Below, one piece after another: positions 42,981 through 52,486 of a stretch of DNA of 64,000 bases (the stretch's first letter is position 1; every line of letters starts with the position of its first letter). The translations under genes and the position numbers were made by a program. The notes beneath the pieces were generated by a model. The model made no database searches. It was not told where the DNA came from and saw only the letters and a list, made by a program, of their open reading frames with translations. Source of the stretch: Mucilaginibacter gossypii (lineage in GTDB: Bacteria > Bacteroidota > Bacteroidia > Sphingobacteriales > Sphingobacteriaceae); contig NZ_FNCG01000002.1 of NCBI RefSeq assembly GCF_900100945.1, positions 229,940 to 293,939 on the forward strand, read 5' to 3'.

Positions 42981-43690
42981 TTGCTCGGCTCCTCTAACAG
43001 GTCAATAAATTCAATAGCATCGGTTTCCAGCTTTAGGATCACCTTATCAACCATCATATTTAAAACGTGGTAGCACACATAAGCTACGATACCTACAAAC
43101 AAACCTGCGGCTGATGTTACCATTTTTACGTATAAACCGCCAGAGATTACACCCATGCTGATGTTATCGGTTTTTGAGATATCATAAAAAATCTTGATTA
43201 CACCGGCAATAGTACCAAGGAAACCAAACATCGGTGCTATACCGGCTACGATACCTAAAATACCAATGTTTTTTTCCAGTTTTGATACCTCAAGCTTACC
43301 AACGTTTTCAATGGCGCCTTCAATATCTTTTATAGGGCGACCAATGCGCAATAAGCCTTTTTGCAGCATGCGCCCGAGCGGCGTGTTATTGTTACGGCAA
43401 ATAGCAATGGCCGATTCCAAATTGCCCGAGTGGATACTTGAACGTACCTGTACCATCAGGTTTGATTCATCACGAGATGCTTTACGGATAGTAAAGTAAC
43501 GTTCAAAAAATATTACCAGCCCCAGTACAGCTAAAATACCTATCGGGATCATTACCCAGCCACCCTTGATCAGCAGGTCGCCAAAGCGAAGTTCTTCAGT
43601 TGGCAGTGCTGCGGTTGTTACGGCGTGGTTTGCGGTATCTGCCAGGTGTTTGGCGGTATCTGTAATTTGCTGAATTAATAATAAAGTCAT
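42977..43690 (-). CDS. exbB: MotA/TolQ/ExbB-family proton channel
   Basis: A 237-residue inner membrane protein with three membrane helices. The second and third helices carry the family pattern (LGIVAGIAPMFGFLGTIAGVIKIFYDI; VTSAAGLFVGIVAYVCYHVLNMM) with the conserved Thr/Ala lining the pore. Forms the pentameric ring around the ExbD dimer. Overlaps exbD by 4 bp and the HU-SPOR gene by 4 bp, so all three are coupled. Confidence 0.95.
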   Translation of the reverse strand: MTLLLIQQITDTAKHLADTANHAVTTAALPTEELRFGDLLIKGGWVMIPIGILAVLGLVIFFERYFTIRKASRDESNLMVQVRSSIHSGNLESAIAICRNNNTPLGRMLQKGLLRIGRPIKDIEGAIENVGKLEVSKLEKNIGILGIVAGIAPMFGFLGTIAGVIKIFYDISKTDNISMGVISGGLYVKMVTSAAGLFVGIVAYVCYHVLNMMVDKVILKLETDAIEFIDLLEEPSK

Positions 43691-44754
43691 TTCGTGGAAT
43701 CAGTAATTTGTTTTGAGTATGTGTCTTTAGTTATTTTTCCTTGTGATATGAGTTTTTTTCTCACGGCTTCTGCTTCCTCGGATGAGGAAAACCCTCCAAT
43801 TATGATCTTGATCCGCGGACCGGTTCCGGGGCCTTTCAGCAGGCGGGCATCAATCCCCCTGCTTTTATAATCTTTAACCGCCTCATTGCTTTTGGTTATC
43901 GTTTTAAACGATCCTAAAAATATCGCAAACTCCGGTTGTGCTACGGTATCTGTTTTAGCTGCCGGATTATTTAACGCTTCAACAGGTTTAGAAATTGCCT
44001 TTGCCGTATCAGCAACAGTTGGAGTGGAATCCTTTTGGATCCTATCCGGCTTAATTATGGGAGCAGCTTTGGGCTTTTCAACCTTTGGTTGTTCTTTAGG
44101 GCTGTCATTGTTAAGATGTAATAGTGCGGGGTTATATTTATATACGCCAAAAGCTGCTGCGGCAAGTATAACCACTGCAATTGCTATTATAACCCAAATG
44201 CTGATACCCCGCTTAACTTCGGGTTCATCATCAATATACTCAGGCTGCTCAACAAGGGTTGCGTTTGCAGGCGGCGGTGTATAGGTTTGCTGTAGAGATA
44301 TAGCCGTAGGCAAAGGCGGCGGCGGTGGCGGCGGGGGCACGTAGTTAACCTTGTTAATGGTTACCGGAGTAAGGCCAAAAAACAAAGGATCGCTGCCCGA
44401 TGCCTGTTCCTGCGGTCTGAAAGCAATTTTGCCTTCCTGCATATAAAACCAGCCTAATTGGGCAAAAGGTACTTCATGCAGCACCAGCTCCTGCTTAAGG
44501 CTGTTGATGTATTTTTCGGTGAAATATTTGGATGATGCCAGCGAGATTTTTTTCTTTTCGGCGATATGGCGTGTCAGGATCTCATCGTCTTTAGCCTCCT
44601 GATCAAAATGCAGCTTATGACCGGGCGGATAAAAAGTTGCCTGTACATCATCATAATAGCCATTTACGCGCAGGCGCGAAAAGCAGCCCAAGCCAGGTAC
44701 ACTTATTTCGGTGTACCGGCCGAGTAGTTCGCTTAAATAATTGGCTATATCCAT
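43687..44754 (-). CDS. CCDC81-type HU domain/SPOR domain membrane protein
   Basis: A 355-residue protein with two bacterial CCDC81-like HU domains (about 1-60 and 70-135; MDIANYLSELLGRYTEISVPGLG and ELVLHEVPFAQLGWFYMQEGKI), a Pro-run spacer (140-149), one membrane helix (about 184-204), a linker rich in Lys/Pro and a C-terminal SPOR domain (about 275-350; FAIFLGSF, RIKIIIGGFSSSEEAEAVRKKL). SPOR domains bind denuded peptidoglycan glycan strands at septa. The HU-like part may bind DNA or another macromolecule in the cytoplasm. This is a typical Bacteroidota division/cell-wall protein. It overlaps exbB by 4 bp and follows the barrel gene by 40 bp. Confidence 0.93.
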   Translation of the reverse strand: MDIANYLSELLGRYTEISVPGLGCFSRLRVNGYYDDVQATFYPPGHKLHFDQEAKDDEILTRHIAEKKKISLASSKYFTEKYINSLKQELVLHEVPFAQLGWFYMQEGKIAFRPQEQASGSDPLFFGLTPVTINKVNYVPPPPPPPPLPTAISLQQTYTPPPANATLVEQPEYIDDEPEVKRGISIWVIIAIAVVILAAAAFGVYKYNPALLHLNNDSPKEQPKVEKPKAAPIIKPDRIQKDSTPTVADTAKAISKPVEALNNPAAKTDTVAQPEFAIFLGSFKTITKSNEAVKDYKSRGIDARLLKGPGTGPRIKIIIGGFSSSEEAEAVRKKLISQGKITKDTYSKQITDSTK

Positions 44755-44794
44755 CCGGTAAAAATACGGTTAATTTTAAAACATCAAACAGGGC

Positions 44795-46666
44795 TTAAAA
44801 CGAGTACCCTACCCCGCCAAAGATATTAAATCCGTAGTTAGGGTAGTATAACCAATTTTGATACGAACTGCTCAGGATATTATTAGCCTGCGCAAATACC
44901 GAAAACTTGCTGTTTATCCTGTATTCTACGCTGCCGCTCAGGTCGCCAAAGCCCTTAATAGGCTGTTTAATCTGGTTGTAAACCGGGCTTCCCGGGGTAG
45001 ATGTTGGTGCCAATACCAATAACCTGTCGGTTGTTGAGCCGCGGATAAGTAATGAGCCTGTAACAGTCAATTTGCTGTCGATATGTATAGCTGTACCAGC
45101 AGTTAATAAAAATTTGGGCAAATTCCATGGCTCACTTTCTTTAGCCATTTGATAGTCTTTTATTTCAACGCGACCGAAAATGTTAAAATCGTCTGTTGCT
45201 TTAAAATCCAGCTCGCCGTTAAAACCGTTTACGCGTGTTTTGCCATCATCATAAATAACAGCGAATTTGTTGCCCTCGGCGTTGAAGTTACTCACCATTA
45301 AAGGCATGTTTTTAATGCTGTTGCGGTACACGGCAGCTTTGAAGCTTAAGCCCGGAGCAAGCGTACCTTTTAAACCAGCACTGATATCCAGCTGATCAAC
45401 CGAGTTTTTGATGTTGATGTTTTGGCCAAGGAATGGATTGATCATGGCAAAATCGTGCAGTGAAGAGCGGTTAACATCACCTTTGGCTTCCACAAACAGC
45501 CGTACATATTTAGGTACCACCTGTACCTCAAGCTTTGCTGCCGGGAAAATGTAAAACTTGCCAAAGTCGCCAAACTCTTTCACAATGTTAACTCCCGCGT
45601 CTATCTTGTAGTTAGTACCCTGAAATTTGATGTAGGGGTTAACCCTTGCAATGTTATTACCAAGACTGTATAGACTGTCTTTTTGACTGGCCAGGTCTAA
45701 CGAAGCGCTTAAGCCTGCATAAAACTGCTTAACAGTTTGATTTAGAAAGCCTGAAATAACTACATTGTTTTCACGTGCCTGGTAAGCATTGCTAAATGCG
45801 TATCCTTTTAACTTTACAGCATAGGTAAAGTCGTTTTCAACGTCTTTGTAATTCTTTGCCAGTTCAACCTCGCCGCTTATGGTATTGAAGTGCTGTTTTG
45901 TCGGCACAAAATTGTTGTCGGGAGCATCCTGGTTGTAACCGTAAAAATAGGTACCTAAACGATTGTAATTGATGCGGCCTGAGACATTGTTATCGCCAAT
46001 GATACTTTTACCGAAAACACCAACGTCATCGCGGCTTTGGGTTTGTTTTTGCAGTGAGCCAGATTGCGACAAATGTTTTATGAAACCGCCAAATTGTAAA
46101 GCCTCATCCCGACCGTTGGCAAAATAGCCTTCGCCATAAATGGTTTTCAGGTTGCCAAAACCAACTTTAGCAAAGTTGTTGGTTAAAACAGAATCCTGTT
46201 CTGCCGGCCTTTTCATTGGGTCAAGCTGCCTGATCTCGGAGTTTTGCTCCTGGCGTTTATCAAGCGGGGCATAGGTTAAAGGTGCTTTAAAGGGCACTTT
46301 ATCTTCCAAATCAGGGTTACGACGGATCTTTACCGCATCGGCCAGCACCGGTTTGTAGGCAGTGGTCACTACAATTTCTTCTGATAAGCTACCGCCATTG
46401 GCAGCGTTATTGGGATTATTGCCGCCTCCCTTTTTAGTAGTATCCTGCGCTGTTTTTGCAGCAGCATCGCCCAAGCTTTTGCTGTCTGTAGCTTTTTTAG
46501 CTATAGGTTTTGGCGCGGCCTTTTTAGGTGCCGGTTTAACGACAGTTTTTTTTGTCGCAGTTTTTACTGTTGTTTTTTTGGTAGATTTCTTTGTTTGTGC
46601 CTGGGCAGGAACAAAGTATAATGCTATTATTAAGGTAAGCAGCGTATATGTGTATCTTGAGTTCAT
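44795..46666 (-). CDS. Outer membrane beta-barrel protein (TonB-receptor-like, plug-poor)
   Basis: A 623-residue outer membrane protein. After a signal peptide (about 1-23, AQAQ) comes a Lys/Ala/Pro-rich low-complexity stretch (about 25-62; KKTVVKPAPKKAAPKPIAKK), then a short TonB-box-like element EEIVVTTAYKPVLADA and a barrel ending FNIFGGVGYSF with a terminal Phe. No full plug domain (no SusC-type plug signature) is visible. The basic extension could contact peptidoglycan or negative surface polymers. Placed between the TPR gene and the HU-SPOR gene, it is the natural outer-membrane partner of the ExbB-ExbD-TonB motor in the same operon. Confidence 0.9.
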   Translation of the reverse strand: MNSRYTYTLLTLIIALYFVPAQAQTKKSTKKTTVKTATKKTVVKPAPKKAAPKPIAKKATDSKSLGDAAAKTAQDTTKKGGGNNPNNAANGGSLSEEIVVTTAYKPVLADAVKIRRNPDLEDKVPFKAPLTYAPLDKRQEQNSEIRQLDPMKRPAEQDSVLTNNFAKVGFGNLKTIYGEGYFANGRDEALQFGGFIKHLSQSGSLQKQTQSRDDVGVFGKSIIGDNNVSGRINYNRLGTYFYGYNQDAPDNNFVPTKQHFNTISGEVELAKNYKDVENDFTYAVKLKGYAFSNAYQARENNVVISGFLNQTVKQFYAGLSASLDLASQKDSLYSLGNNIARVNPYIKFQGTNYKIDAGVNIVKEFGDFGKFYIFPAAKLEVQVVPKYVRLFVEAKGDVNRSSLHDFAMINPFLGQNINIKNSVDQLDISAGLKGTLAPGLSFKAAVYRNSIKNMPLMVSNFNAEGNKFAVIYDDGKTRVNGFNGELDFKATDDFNIFGRVEIKDYQMAKESEPWNLPKFLLTAGTAIHIDSKLTVTGSLLIRGSTTDRLLVLAPTSTPGSPVYNQIKQPIKGFGDLSGSVEYRINSKFSVFAQANNILSSSYQNWLYYPNYGFNIFGGVGYSF

Positions 46667-46694
46667 TGCTTGTCTTTTTTTATATTACTCTTTG

Positions 46695-49600
46695 TTACTG
46701 TTTGTTAGTTGTATCGGGCTGGGCAGTTTCTTTGGTGCCTGCGGCAGGGGCTTTGGTTTTGCGGCCGCTCAGTTTATCCAGCTTTTCTTTAGCAGTAGGT
46801 AATATGTCGTCATCGGCTTTATAGTTATCAATGATACTTTGCAGGGTTGCTTTTGCCTGGAAGGTATCTTTTAAGCCCACATAGGTGTCAGATAACAAAA
46901 TGTATGTTTTGGCTACCCAGTAATCGTAGTTTGGCATTTCCTTGGCCAGGTCAAAACACATTTTTTGCGCTGTTTTATAACGGCCTTTTTCATACTCAAT
47001 AAGGGCAAGGTTGTAACGGGCTTCGGCAGCAGCAACGGTTTTGGTGTTGGTTGCAGTATAGGTGAACTGCTTAACAGCAATGGCGGTATCGCCGGTTGCG
47101 AGGTAAGCTTTACCTTCGTAAAGACCGGTTTTAAATTTATCTTCCTGCGATGTTTTATCATTGGTTTTAACAAGCTCTGCGTATTTAATAGCATCGTCGG
47201 TCATTAACATTTCCGAGTAGCAGTACATCAGGTTGGTGATGGCAAAAGTATAGTCGGCCTTATATTCGGAGTTGGTTTCCAGGCGTTTCAGGAACACTAC
47301 AGCTTCGTTATATTTCTTTTGCTGCATGTATAATTTAGCCATGCTGATCAATGCTTTTTCGCTGTAGGCGCTGGTCCAGTCATTAAGGATCACATTGTAG
47401 TCAACAACGGCTTCGTCTGTGCGGCCCAATGCAGCTAAACCTTGCGCGCGGATAAAGCGTGCCTGTTTTTCGTAGATCTGTTTGCCTGGGAACTTATCGA
47501 AATAAGCGTTTACCGCGCTTACAGTACCCTGCCAGTCGCCTTTAAGATAAAGGTTGTTGGCTGCGGTTATCATTATGCTTTCCTGGTCAGACGTGGTATA
47601 GTTACCAATAGGGGTGGTACCAGCATAATTGATGAATGTTTGGGCATCGCCTTTATCGGTATAGATCTTTTCAATCTGTTTTAAAGATTGTTTTGCCTCA
47701 TCTGTTGACGAGTAATCCTGTACTACTTTTTTAAATGATTCAACAGCAAGGTCATCATTGCCTGCGTTATAATCTATCAAACCAATGGTAACCAGCGCAC
47801 GCGGTACATAACTGCTGCGCGGATATTTCTGGATCATGGCATTCAGATCGGTTTTAGCTTTATCTCCGTCTGTTTTCAGGAAATAGGTGTAGGCAATCTC
47901 AAAAGATGCATCATCGGCATAATCTGAGTTAGGGAACTTGTTCAGCACATCATTAAGGGTACTGATCTTAGTATCTAACGAGCCTTGTAACCCCTGGATC
48001 ATACCACGCTGAAATAAGGCGTAATCTTCGCCCTGGTTGTGCATGGCTATAATGCGGTTGTAGTAGTTCATGGCATTGCCGTAGCTTTTCATTACAAAGT
48101 AGCTATCGGCCAGGCGGGTGATGGCATCATTTTGGGTATTAACGTCTTTAACATCACCCTGTAAAAACTTCTCAAAGTAGTTGGCTGCTTTTTTATACTG
48201 CTCATCGCCAAAAGCTGCATAAGCTAAAGCATAGTTGGCGTAGTTAGAAACATCAGTTTCCTTAGCTTCAGGCATGCTCAGGAATTTCTCAAAATTCTCT
48301 ACCGATTCGCCGTATTTACGAACCTCGAACATGGCCTCGGCCATCCAGTAAGTAGTTAAGGCTTCAGTTTTGCTATCAACCGGATCTTTTAATGAACGAA
48401 GGAAAATACCGATGGCATTTTCAAAAGCACGCTCATTATAAAACTCCAGACCGCGGTAGTAAGTAACTTTTTGATAGGCTAAACGTGCACTCTGGCTTTT
48501 ATTAGGGATGGGCTCCAGGATCTCAACAGCTTCTTTATAGCTGCGTGAGTTTAGTAATTCTTCACCCAATAATACCTTAACCTCGTCAATACGTTTTGAA
48601 CGTGGGTATGTAGCCAGGTATAACCTTGTGGCACCTAAAGCTTGCAGGTTAAAATCGAGCTCGTATGATAGTTTGGCATACTCATAAAGGGCATCTTCCT
48701 GCAATTGCTTATCATAATCAAGCTTGGAAGCGTTGAGGAACGCATTACGTGCGCTCTGTTTGTTGTTCATTTTCAGGAACACATCGCCAAGGGTATAGTT
48801 ACCGCTTTGACTGTAAACATCGTGTTGTTCAACCAGTTTTTCCAGTTCGCTGGCAGCTTTGGCATAGTTGCCTACTTTATAATAGGTATAACCCATCTGG
48901 TAGCTGTCCTGCGTGTTTTGCGTACGGCCCTGATCCCGGTCTTCAAAACGGCCATAATACTTCACCGCGTTGTCATAATCAGCCTTGGCAAAGTACGATG
49001 CGGCGATGATACGCAGCATTTCAGTTTCGTTTTGCTGATGTGTGCTGTTTACAATAGGAACGGCGTAGTTGAGCACATCGTCATAACGCTTATCTAAAAA
49101 GTAAACTGCCGAGATATAGTAAGGATAGCTGTTTTCGTATTTCTTTGAGTTTTTAAGCTTTTCAAAGTTTACCAGGGCAAGATGATAATCCTTGTTCAGG
49201 TAAGCGATGTAGGCAAAATAATAAGTAGCATCTTCGGTAAACTCGGTGCGTTTGTTTTTAACCTCGCCAAAAAGCAATTGGGCATTTTTGTAGTCTTTTA
49301 GCTCAAAATAGGCATAACCCTTGCGAAATTTATACTCGGTATTGTCATGGCCGTTAAGCTCGCCTGCCTCAACCTTGTTAAACCAGCGGATAGCGTCTTC
49401 ATATTTACCTTGTTTAAAATACGATTTACCAATCTGGAAAAAAGCCTGTTTGGTAAGCGGATTTTCAGGGTGTTCTTTTATAAAACGGAGAAACATGCTT
49501 TCGGCATCATCATTACCCAGGTTAAGGGCGCAGAATGCTTCATAATACTGGCAGTTTTCTTTAGTGAGCGATAGCTCGGTTTCAAACTGTGGCTGGGTGC

Positions 49601-49787
49601 TTGTTTTAATTTTGTAAGCCTCAACCAGGCGAAATTGTTCGGCCGCCGAAGCAAATTTTCCTTTGTCCATCAAATCAATAGCCGCATGATAAGTGCGGTA
49701 AATTTGAGTGGAAGGATTTTGCTGGGCTCGTGCTGTTGTAACTAAAAATACGGGAATGAGCAGGGTGATGTATCTTGTTTTGATCAT
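46695..49787 (-). CDS. Large TPR-repeat periplasmic protein (YbgF/BamD-like repeats)
   Basis: A protein of about 1030 residues: signal peptide (about 1-22, TTARAQ) then some 25 tetratricopeptide-like repeats from start to end (for example AFFQIGKSYFKQGKYEDAIRWFNKVEAGE, YALAYAAFGDEQYKKAANYFEKFLQGD, ALISMAKLYMQQKKYNEAVVFLKRLE). The tail (about 985-1030) is Lys/Ala/Thr-rich. Such proteins scaffold envelope complexes. The chosen start (MIKTRYITLL) directly precedes the signal peptide; an ATG at 49796 in frame is possible. First gene of the operon through the barrel, HU-SPOR, ExbB, ExbD, TonB and FolC genes. Confidence 0.92.
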   Translation of the reverse strand: MIKTRYITLLIPVFLVTTARAQQNPSTQIYRTYHAAIDLMDKGKFASAAEQFRLVEAYKIKTSTQPQFETELSLTKENCQYYEAFCALNLGNDDAESMFLRFIKEHPENPLTKQAFFQIGKSYFKQGKYEDAIRWFNKVEAGELNGHDNTEYKFRKGYAYFELKDYKNAQLLFGEVKNKRTEFTEDATYYFAYIAYLNKDYHLALVNFEKLKNSKKYENSYPYYISAVYFLDKRYDDVLNYAVPIVNSTHQQNETEMLRIIAASYFAKADYDNAVKYYGRFEDRDQGRTQNTQDSYQMGYTYYKVGNYAKAASELEKLVEQHDVYSQSGNYTLGDVFLKMNNKQSARNAFLNASKLDYDKQLQEDALYEYAKLSYELDFNLQALGATRLYLATYPRSKRIDEVKVLLGEELLNSRSYKEAVEILEPIPNKSQSARLAYQKVTYYRGLEFYNERAFENAIGIFLRSLKDPVDSKTEALTTYWMAEAMFEVRKYGESVENFEKFLSMPEAKETDVSNYANYALAYAAFGDEQYKKAANYFEKFLQGDVKDVNTQNDAITRLADSYFVMKSYGNAMNYYNRIIAMHNQGEDYALFQRGMIQGLQGSLDTKISTLNDVLNKFPNSDYADDASFEIAYTYFLKTDGDKAKTDLNAMIQKYPRSSYVPRALVTIGLIDYNAGNDDLAVESFKKVVQDYSSTDEAKQSLKQIEKIYTDKGDAQTFINYAGTTPIGNYTTSDQESIMITAANNLYLKGDWQGTVSAVNAYFDKFPGKQIYEKQARFIRAQGLAALGRTDEAVVDYNVILNDWTSAYSEKALISMAKLYMQQKKYNEAVVFLKRLETNSEYKADYTFAITNLMYCYSEMLMTDDAIKYAELVKTNDKTSQEDKFKTGLYEGKAYLATGDTAIAVKQFTYTATNTKTVAAAEARYNLALIEYEKGRYKTAQKMCFDLAKEMPNYDYWVAKTYILLSDTYVGLKDTFQAKATLQSIIDNYKADDDILPTAKEKLDKLSGRKTKAPAAGTKETAQPDTTNKQ

Positions 49788-50058
49788 AAAGCGCATACTA
49801 ACGATAGTGCGAAAATAGCTAAACCAAAAAGAGGCTTTTCACATTAGAAATTAACAATTGTGGATAACACTTCTTTTAACGAAGGTAATACTTAAGATAA
49901 TATCCATGTGGAAAACTTTAAAATTGTTGAGTACTGCCGTGGTACCGGCTATGGATAATCAAAAGTAATAATTACACGTTAAACAGTGCAATTTATTTGT
50001 ATTTTGAGCATTATAATACCCTGGGGGCGGCGTGCCCCATCCATTATTTTTACCAATT

Positions 50059-51156
50059 ATGAATAGCGTTCTTAACAGAGGGGGATTGTGGTTGCCGGTT
50101 ATTTTGTACATGTTGGTGTTTTGTCCGTTAAATTCAAAAGCACAAAAAACAAATGCCGAAATTGTTTTAACAAACAGGCAGTTAAATGATAAACCGAACG
50201 AATTTTATATCGCAAATGTTACTGATGAACGGCCCGACCGGAGTGCCGTCGCCTGGTTATTATCGGCCACAGGTAATTTGCCGGCAGTAAAACATGAAGT
50301 TGATCTACAGGGAGGCACAGCAACAGCTGTTAAACAATTTGCTGATAATGCTATCCCTGTTAATAAGATGTTACGCCCGGTGGTCATCCGCATTAAGAAG
50401 TTAAAGCTTACCGAAACGGCAATGGCCGATGGCAGGATAGAGGGCCAGCTTGACATACAATTGTGGTTTGAATTGAAAAAAGCTGAGGACAATGTGCATT
50501 TGATTGATTACCCGGCAGCTACAACATACTATCGCGGCGCGGGGCAACAGTACGATACCGGGGCGCTGATAAGCCGGGCCCTTGAAGCAGGACTGGTGTA
50601 TTTTAACAGATGGATGAATCGTGAAGCGGGCACTAACATCAAACTGGCTAAGGGAGTAAAGTTAATTTTTACCGATTATTCGGAACAGCCGGAAGGCGAT
50701 ACCATCTACTACTCGGCTAAACGGCCTTTAACCTGGAATGACTTTCAGGATAAAGCCCGGGGCGAAAAGTATGTTGCCGAGGTGCAGCCAAGTTTCGGTT
50801 ACACAGAACAGGTAGAAGTAGTGAAGTCGGTAGTGGTAGTGAAGATAAGCATGCGCGTGTTTTTGCCTAAAAGTGCCGCCTGGGTGAAACCGGAAGGACG
50901 TACAGACTATGCTCTAAATCATGAGCAGCGGCATTTTGATATTGTAGCAGTAATAGCCCGGCATTTTAAGAGGGCCCTTATGACCATGAAACTCCCGGTT
51001 GATAACTATGATGGCTATATTAACGTACAATACCTTGACTCGTACCGTGAAATGAATCAGCTACAAGATCAGTATGATAACGAAACCAGTCACGGTACAA
51101 ACCAATACTACCAACGGGAATGGAATATGAAGATAGATGGATTTTTAAGAGATTAA
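50059..51156 (+). CDS. DUF922 (zincin-like) secreted protein
   Basis: A protein of about 365 residues with signal peptide (about 1-28, SKAQ). The N-terminal half is an unrecognised beta-rich region; the C-terminal DUF922 domain has LTWNDFQDKARGEKYVAEV and the zinc-protease motif HEQRHFDIV, H288-E-Q-R-H292. DUF922 proteins are predicted secreted zinc-dependent proteases; the substrate is unknown. The start at 50059 (MNSVLN) is chosen because an in-frame upstream ATG at 50032 adds residues with no signal character. A single gene, divergent from the TPR operon. Confidence 0.85.
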   Translation: MNSVLNRGGLWLPVILYMLVFCPLNSKAQKTNAEIVLTNRQLNDKPNEFYIANVTDERPDRSAVAWLLSATGNLPAVKHEVDLQGGTATAVKQFADNAIPVNKMLRPVVIRIKKLKLTETAMADGRIEGQLDIQLWFELKKAEDNVHLIDYPAATTYYRGAGQQYDTGALISRALEAGLVYFNRWMNREAGTNIKLAKGVKLIFTDYSEQPEGDTIYYSAKRPLTWNDFQDKARGEKYVAEVQPSFGYTEQVEVVKSVVVVKISMRVFLPKSAAWVKPEGRTDYALNHEQRHFDIVAVIARHFKRALMTMKLPVDNYDGYINVQYLDSYREMNQLQDQYDNETSHGTNQYYQREWNMKIDGFLRD

Positions 51157-51343
51157 AGCAGGAGACTCAACACGCCCGAGCCCGGGGGATAAATAGCACA
51201 TATATGAATTTAAATTCGTGGATGTCAGCATAATGTTACATGGCATAACACATCCTTATGCTGTTCAGGACTTATTTTTCTTATGTTTACTCTCCTTTAT
51301 ATAATTGGATTGTTAATTTTAGGATCATAAGCAAGGGGGCGAA

Positions 51344-52378
51344 ATGAATTTTGGCGGAGTTACCATAAAGGATATTGCTAAAGAGTTAGGGATCTCACCG
51401 TCAGCGGTTTCCAAGGCGCTTAAAGACAGTCATGAAATTGGCGAAAAAACTAAGGCGCTTGTACTGGAGTGTGCTAAAAGGCTTAACTATCAGCCCAATC
51501 TTAACGCTCAAAGCCTTAAACGGGGCAACAGCAAATCTATCGGCATTGTGGTTTCAACTATTGAGAACCAGTTTTTTTCGCAGGTGATCAATGGCATCGA
51601 ATCAGTAGCACACAGTAAGGGATATAATGTGTTTATTACACAAACCCATGAATCGTATGAGCTTGAAATGCAAAATGTACGTCACCTGACTTTTCGCTCC
51701 ATTGATGGTTTGCTGATCTCCCTCTCAACCGAAACCCAAAATATTGATCACCTGAAAAACCTGCATGAAAAAGGTTTGCCTATTGTTTTCTTTGATAGGG
51801 TAAGCGATGAAATTGATACGCATAAAGTAGTGGCCGATAATTTTGCCGGGGCATATAAAGCCACAACACAATTGCTTGAGGCAGGATACCGTAAAATAGC
51901 TCATATTACCAGTTCGGTAAACGTGTCCATTACCGCCGAACGCTTGAGGGGATACAAGGATGCACTTGAACAACATGGTATAATACCTGATGAAAAACTG
52001 ATCAAGTACTGCCCGCATGGTGGTAAAGACCTTGCCGAGATCGAAAACGCGCTAAGTGAATTGTTTTCTGAAAGTAAACCCGATGCTATCTTTACAGCCT
52101 CCGACAGGATCACGACTACTACCTTGTCCCTTCTTCATAAATTAGGCTTCCGGATCCCTGCTGATATTGCTTTGCTCGGCTTCACCAATACCCAACTGGC
52201 CGAAGTTTTAAACCCACCGCTAAGTGCTGTTTATCAGCCCGGTTTTGAAATGGGAAAAAAGGCAACCGAAATGCTGATCAGCATTATCGAGAGCAAGCGG
52301 CCTGTTACAGAGTTTGAAACTACCGTATTGCCTACCCGGGTTTTTATCCGCAGTTCCTCTCAACCGGTAAAAGCTTAA
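51344..52378 (+). CDS. LacI-family transcriptional regulator
   Basis: A 344-residue repressor-type regulator: helix-turn-helix at about 5-30 (TIKDIAKELGISPSAVSKALK), hinge helix (NLNAQSLKRGNSKSIGI), then a periplasmic-binding-protein-like effector domain (about 63-340; DGLLISL, VVFFDRV, ADNFAGAY, AIFTASDRI, ALLGFTNT). The ligand is likely a sugar from arabinose- or related polymers, given the GH43 gene 109 bp downstream on the same strand. The two probably form one regulatory unit, with the GH43 promoter between them. Confidence 0.95.
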   Translation: MNFGGVTIKDIAKELGISPSAVSKALKDSHEIGEKTKALVLECAKRLNYQPNLNAQSLKRGNSKSIGIVVSTIENQFFSQVINGIESVAHSKGYNVFITQTHESYELEMQNVRHLTFRSIDGLLISLSTETQNIDHLKNLHEKGLPIVFFDRVSDEIDTHKVVADNFAGAYKATTQLLEAGYRKIAHITSSVNVSITAERLRGYKDALEQHGIIPDEKLIKYCPHGGKDLAEIENALSELFSESKPDAIFTASDRITTTTLSLLHKLGFRIPADIALLGFTNTQLAEVLNPPLSAVYQPGFEMGKKATEMLISIIESKRPVTEFETTVLPTRVFIRSSSQPVKA

Positions 52379-52446
52379 TATTAAACACCTGATTGGTAAT
52401 AAATGTATGCTTAACATTTGTTGTTTTTGTGAAAACTTTTACAGAT

Positions 52447-52474
52447 TTTTAGCGCATTATAAACCACGCTAAAA
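52447..52474 (+). promoter_or_regulatory. Candidate operator in front of the GH43 gene
   Basis: TTTTAGCG and CGCTAAAA form a perfect 8-bp inverted repeat separated by 12 bp, ending 13 bp before the GH43 ATG. The nearby GTGAAAACTTTTAC (52429-52442) is a second imperfect palindrome of LacI-operator style. Either could be bound by the LacI-type regulator encoded just upstream. Confidence 0.4.
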
Positions 52475-52486
52475 CCTTTCAGCCCT

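Noticed and set aside
46913..49574. Numerous plus- and minus-strand frames within the TPR gene
   Set aside because: Low-complexity shadows of a repetitive gene.
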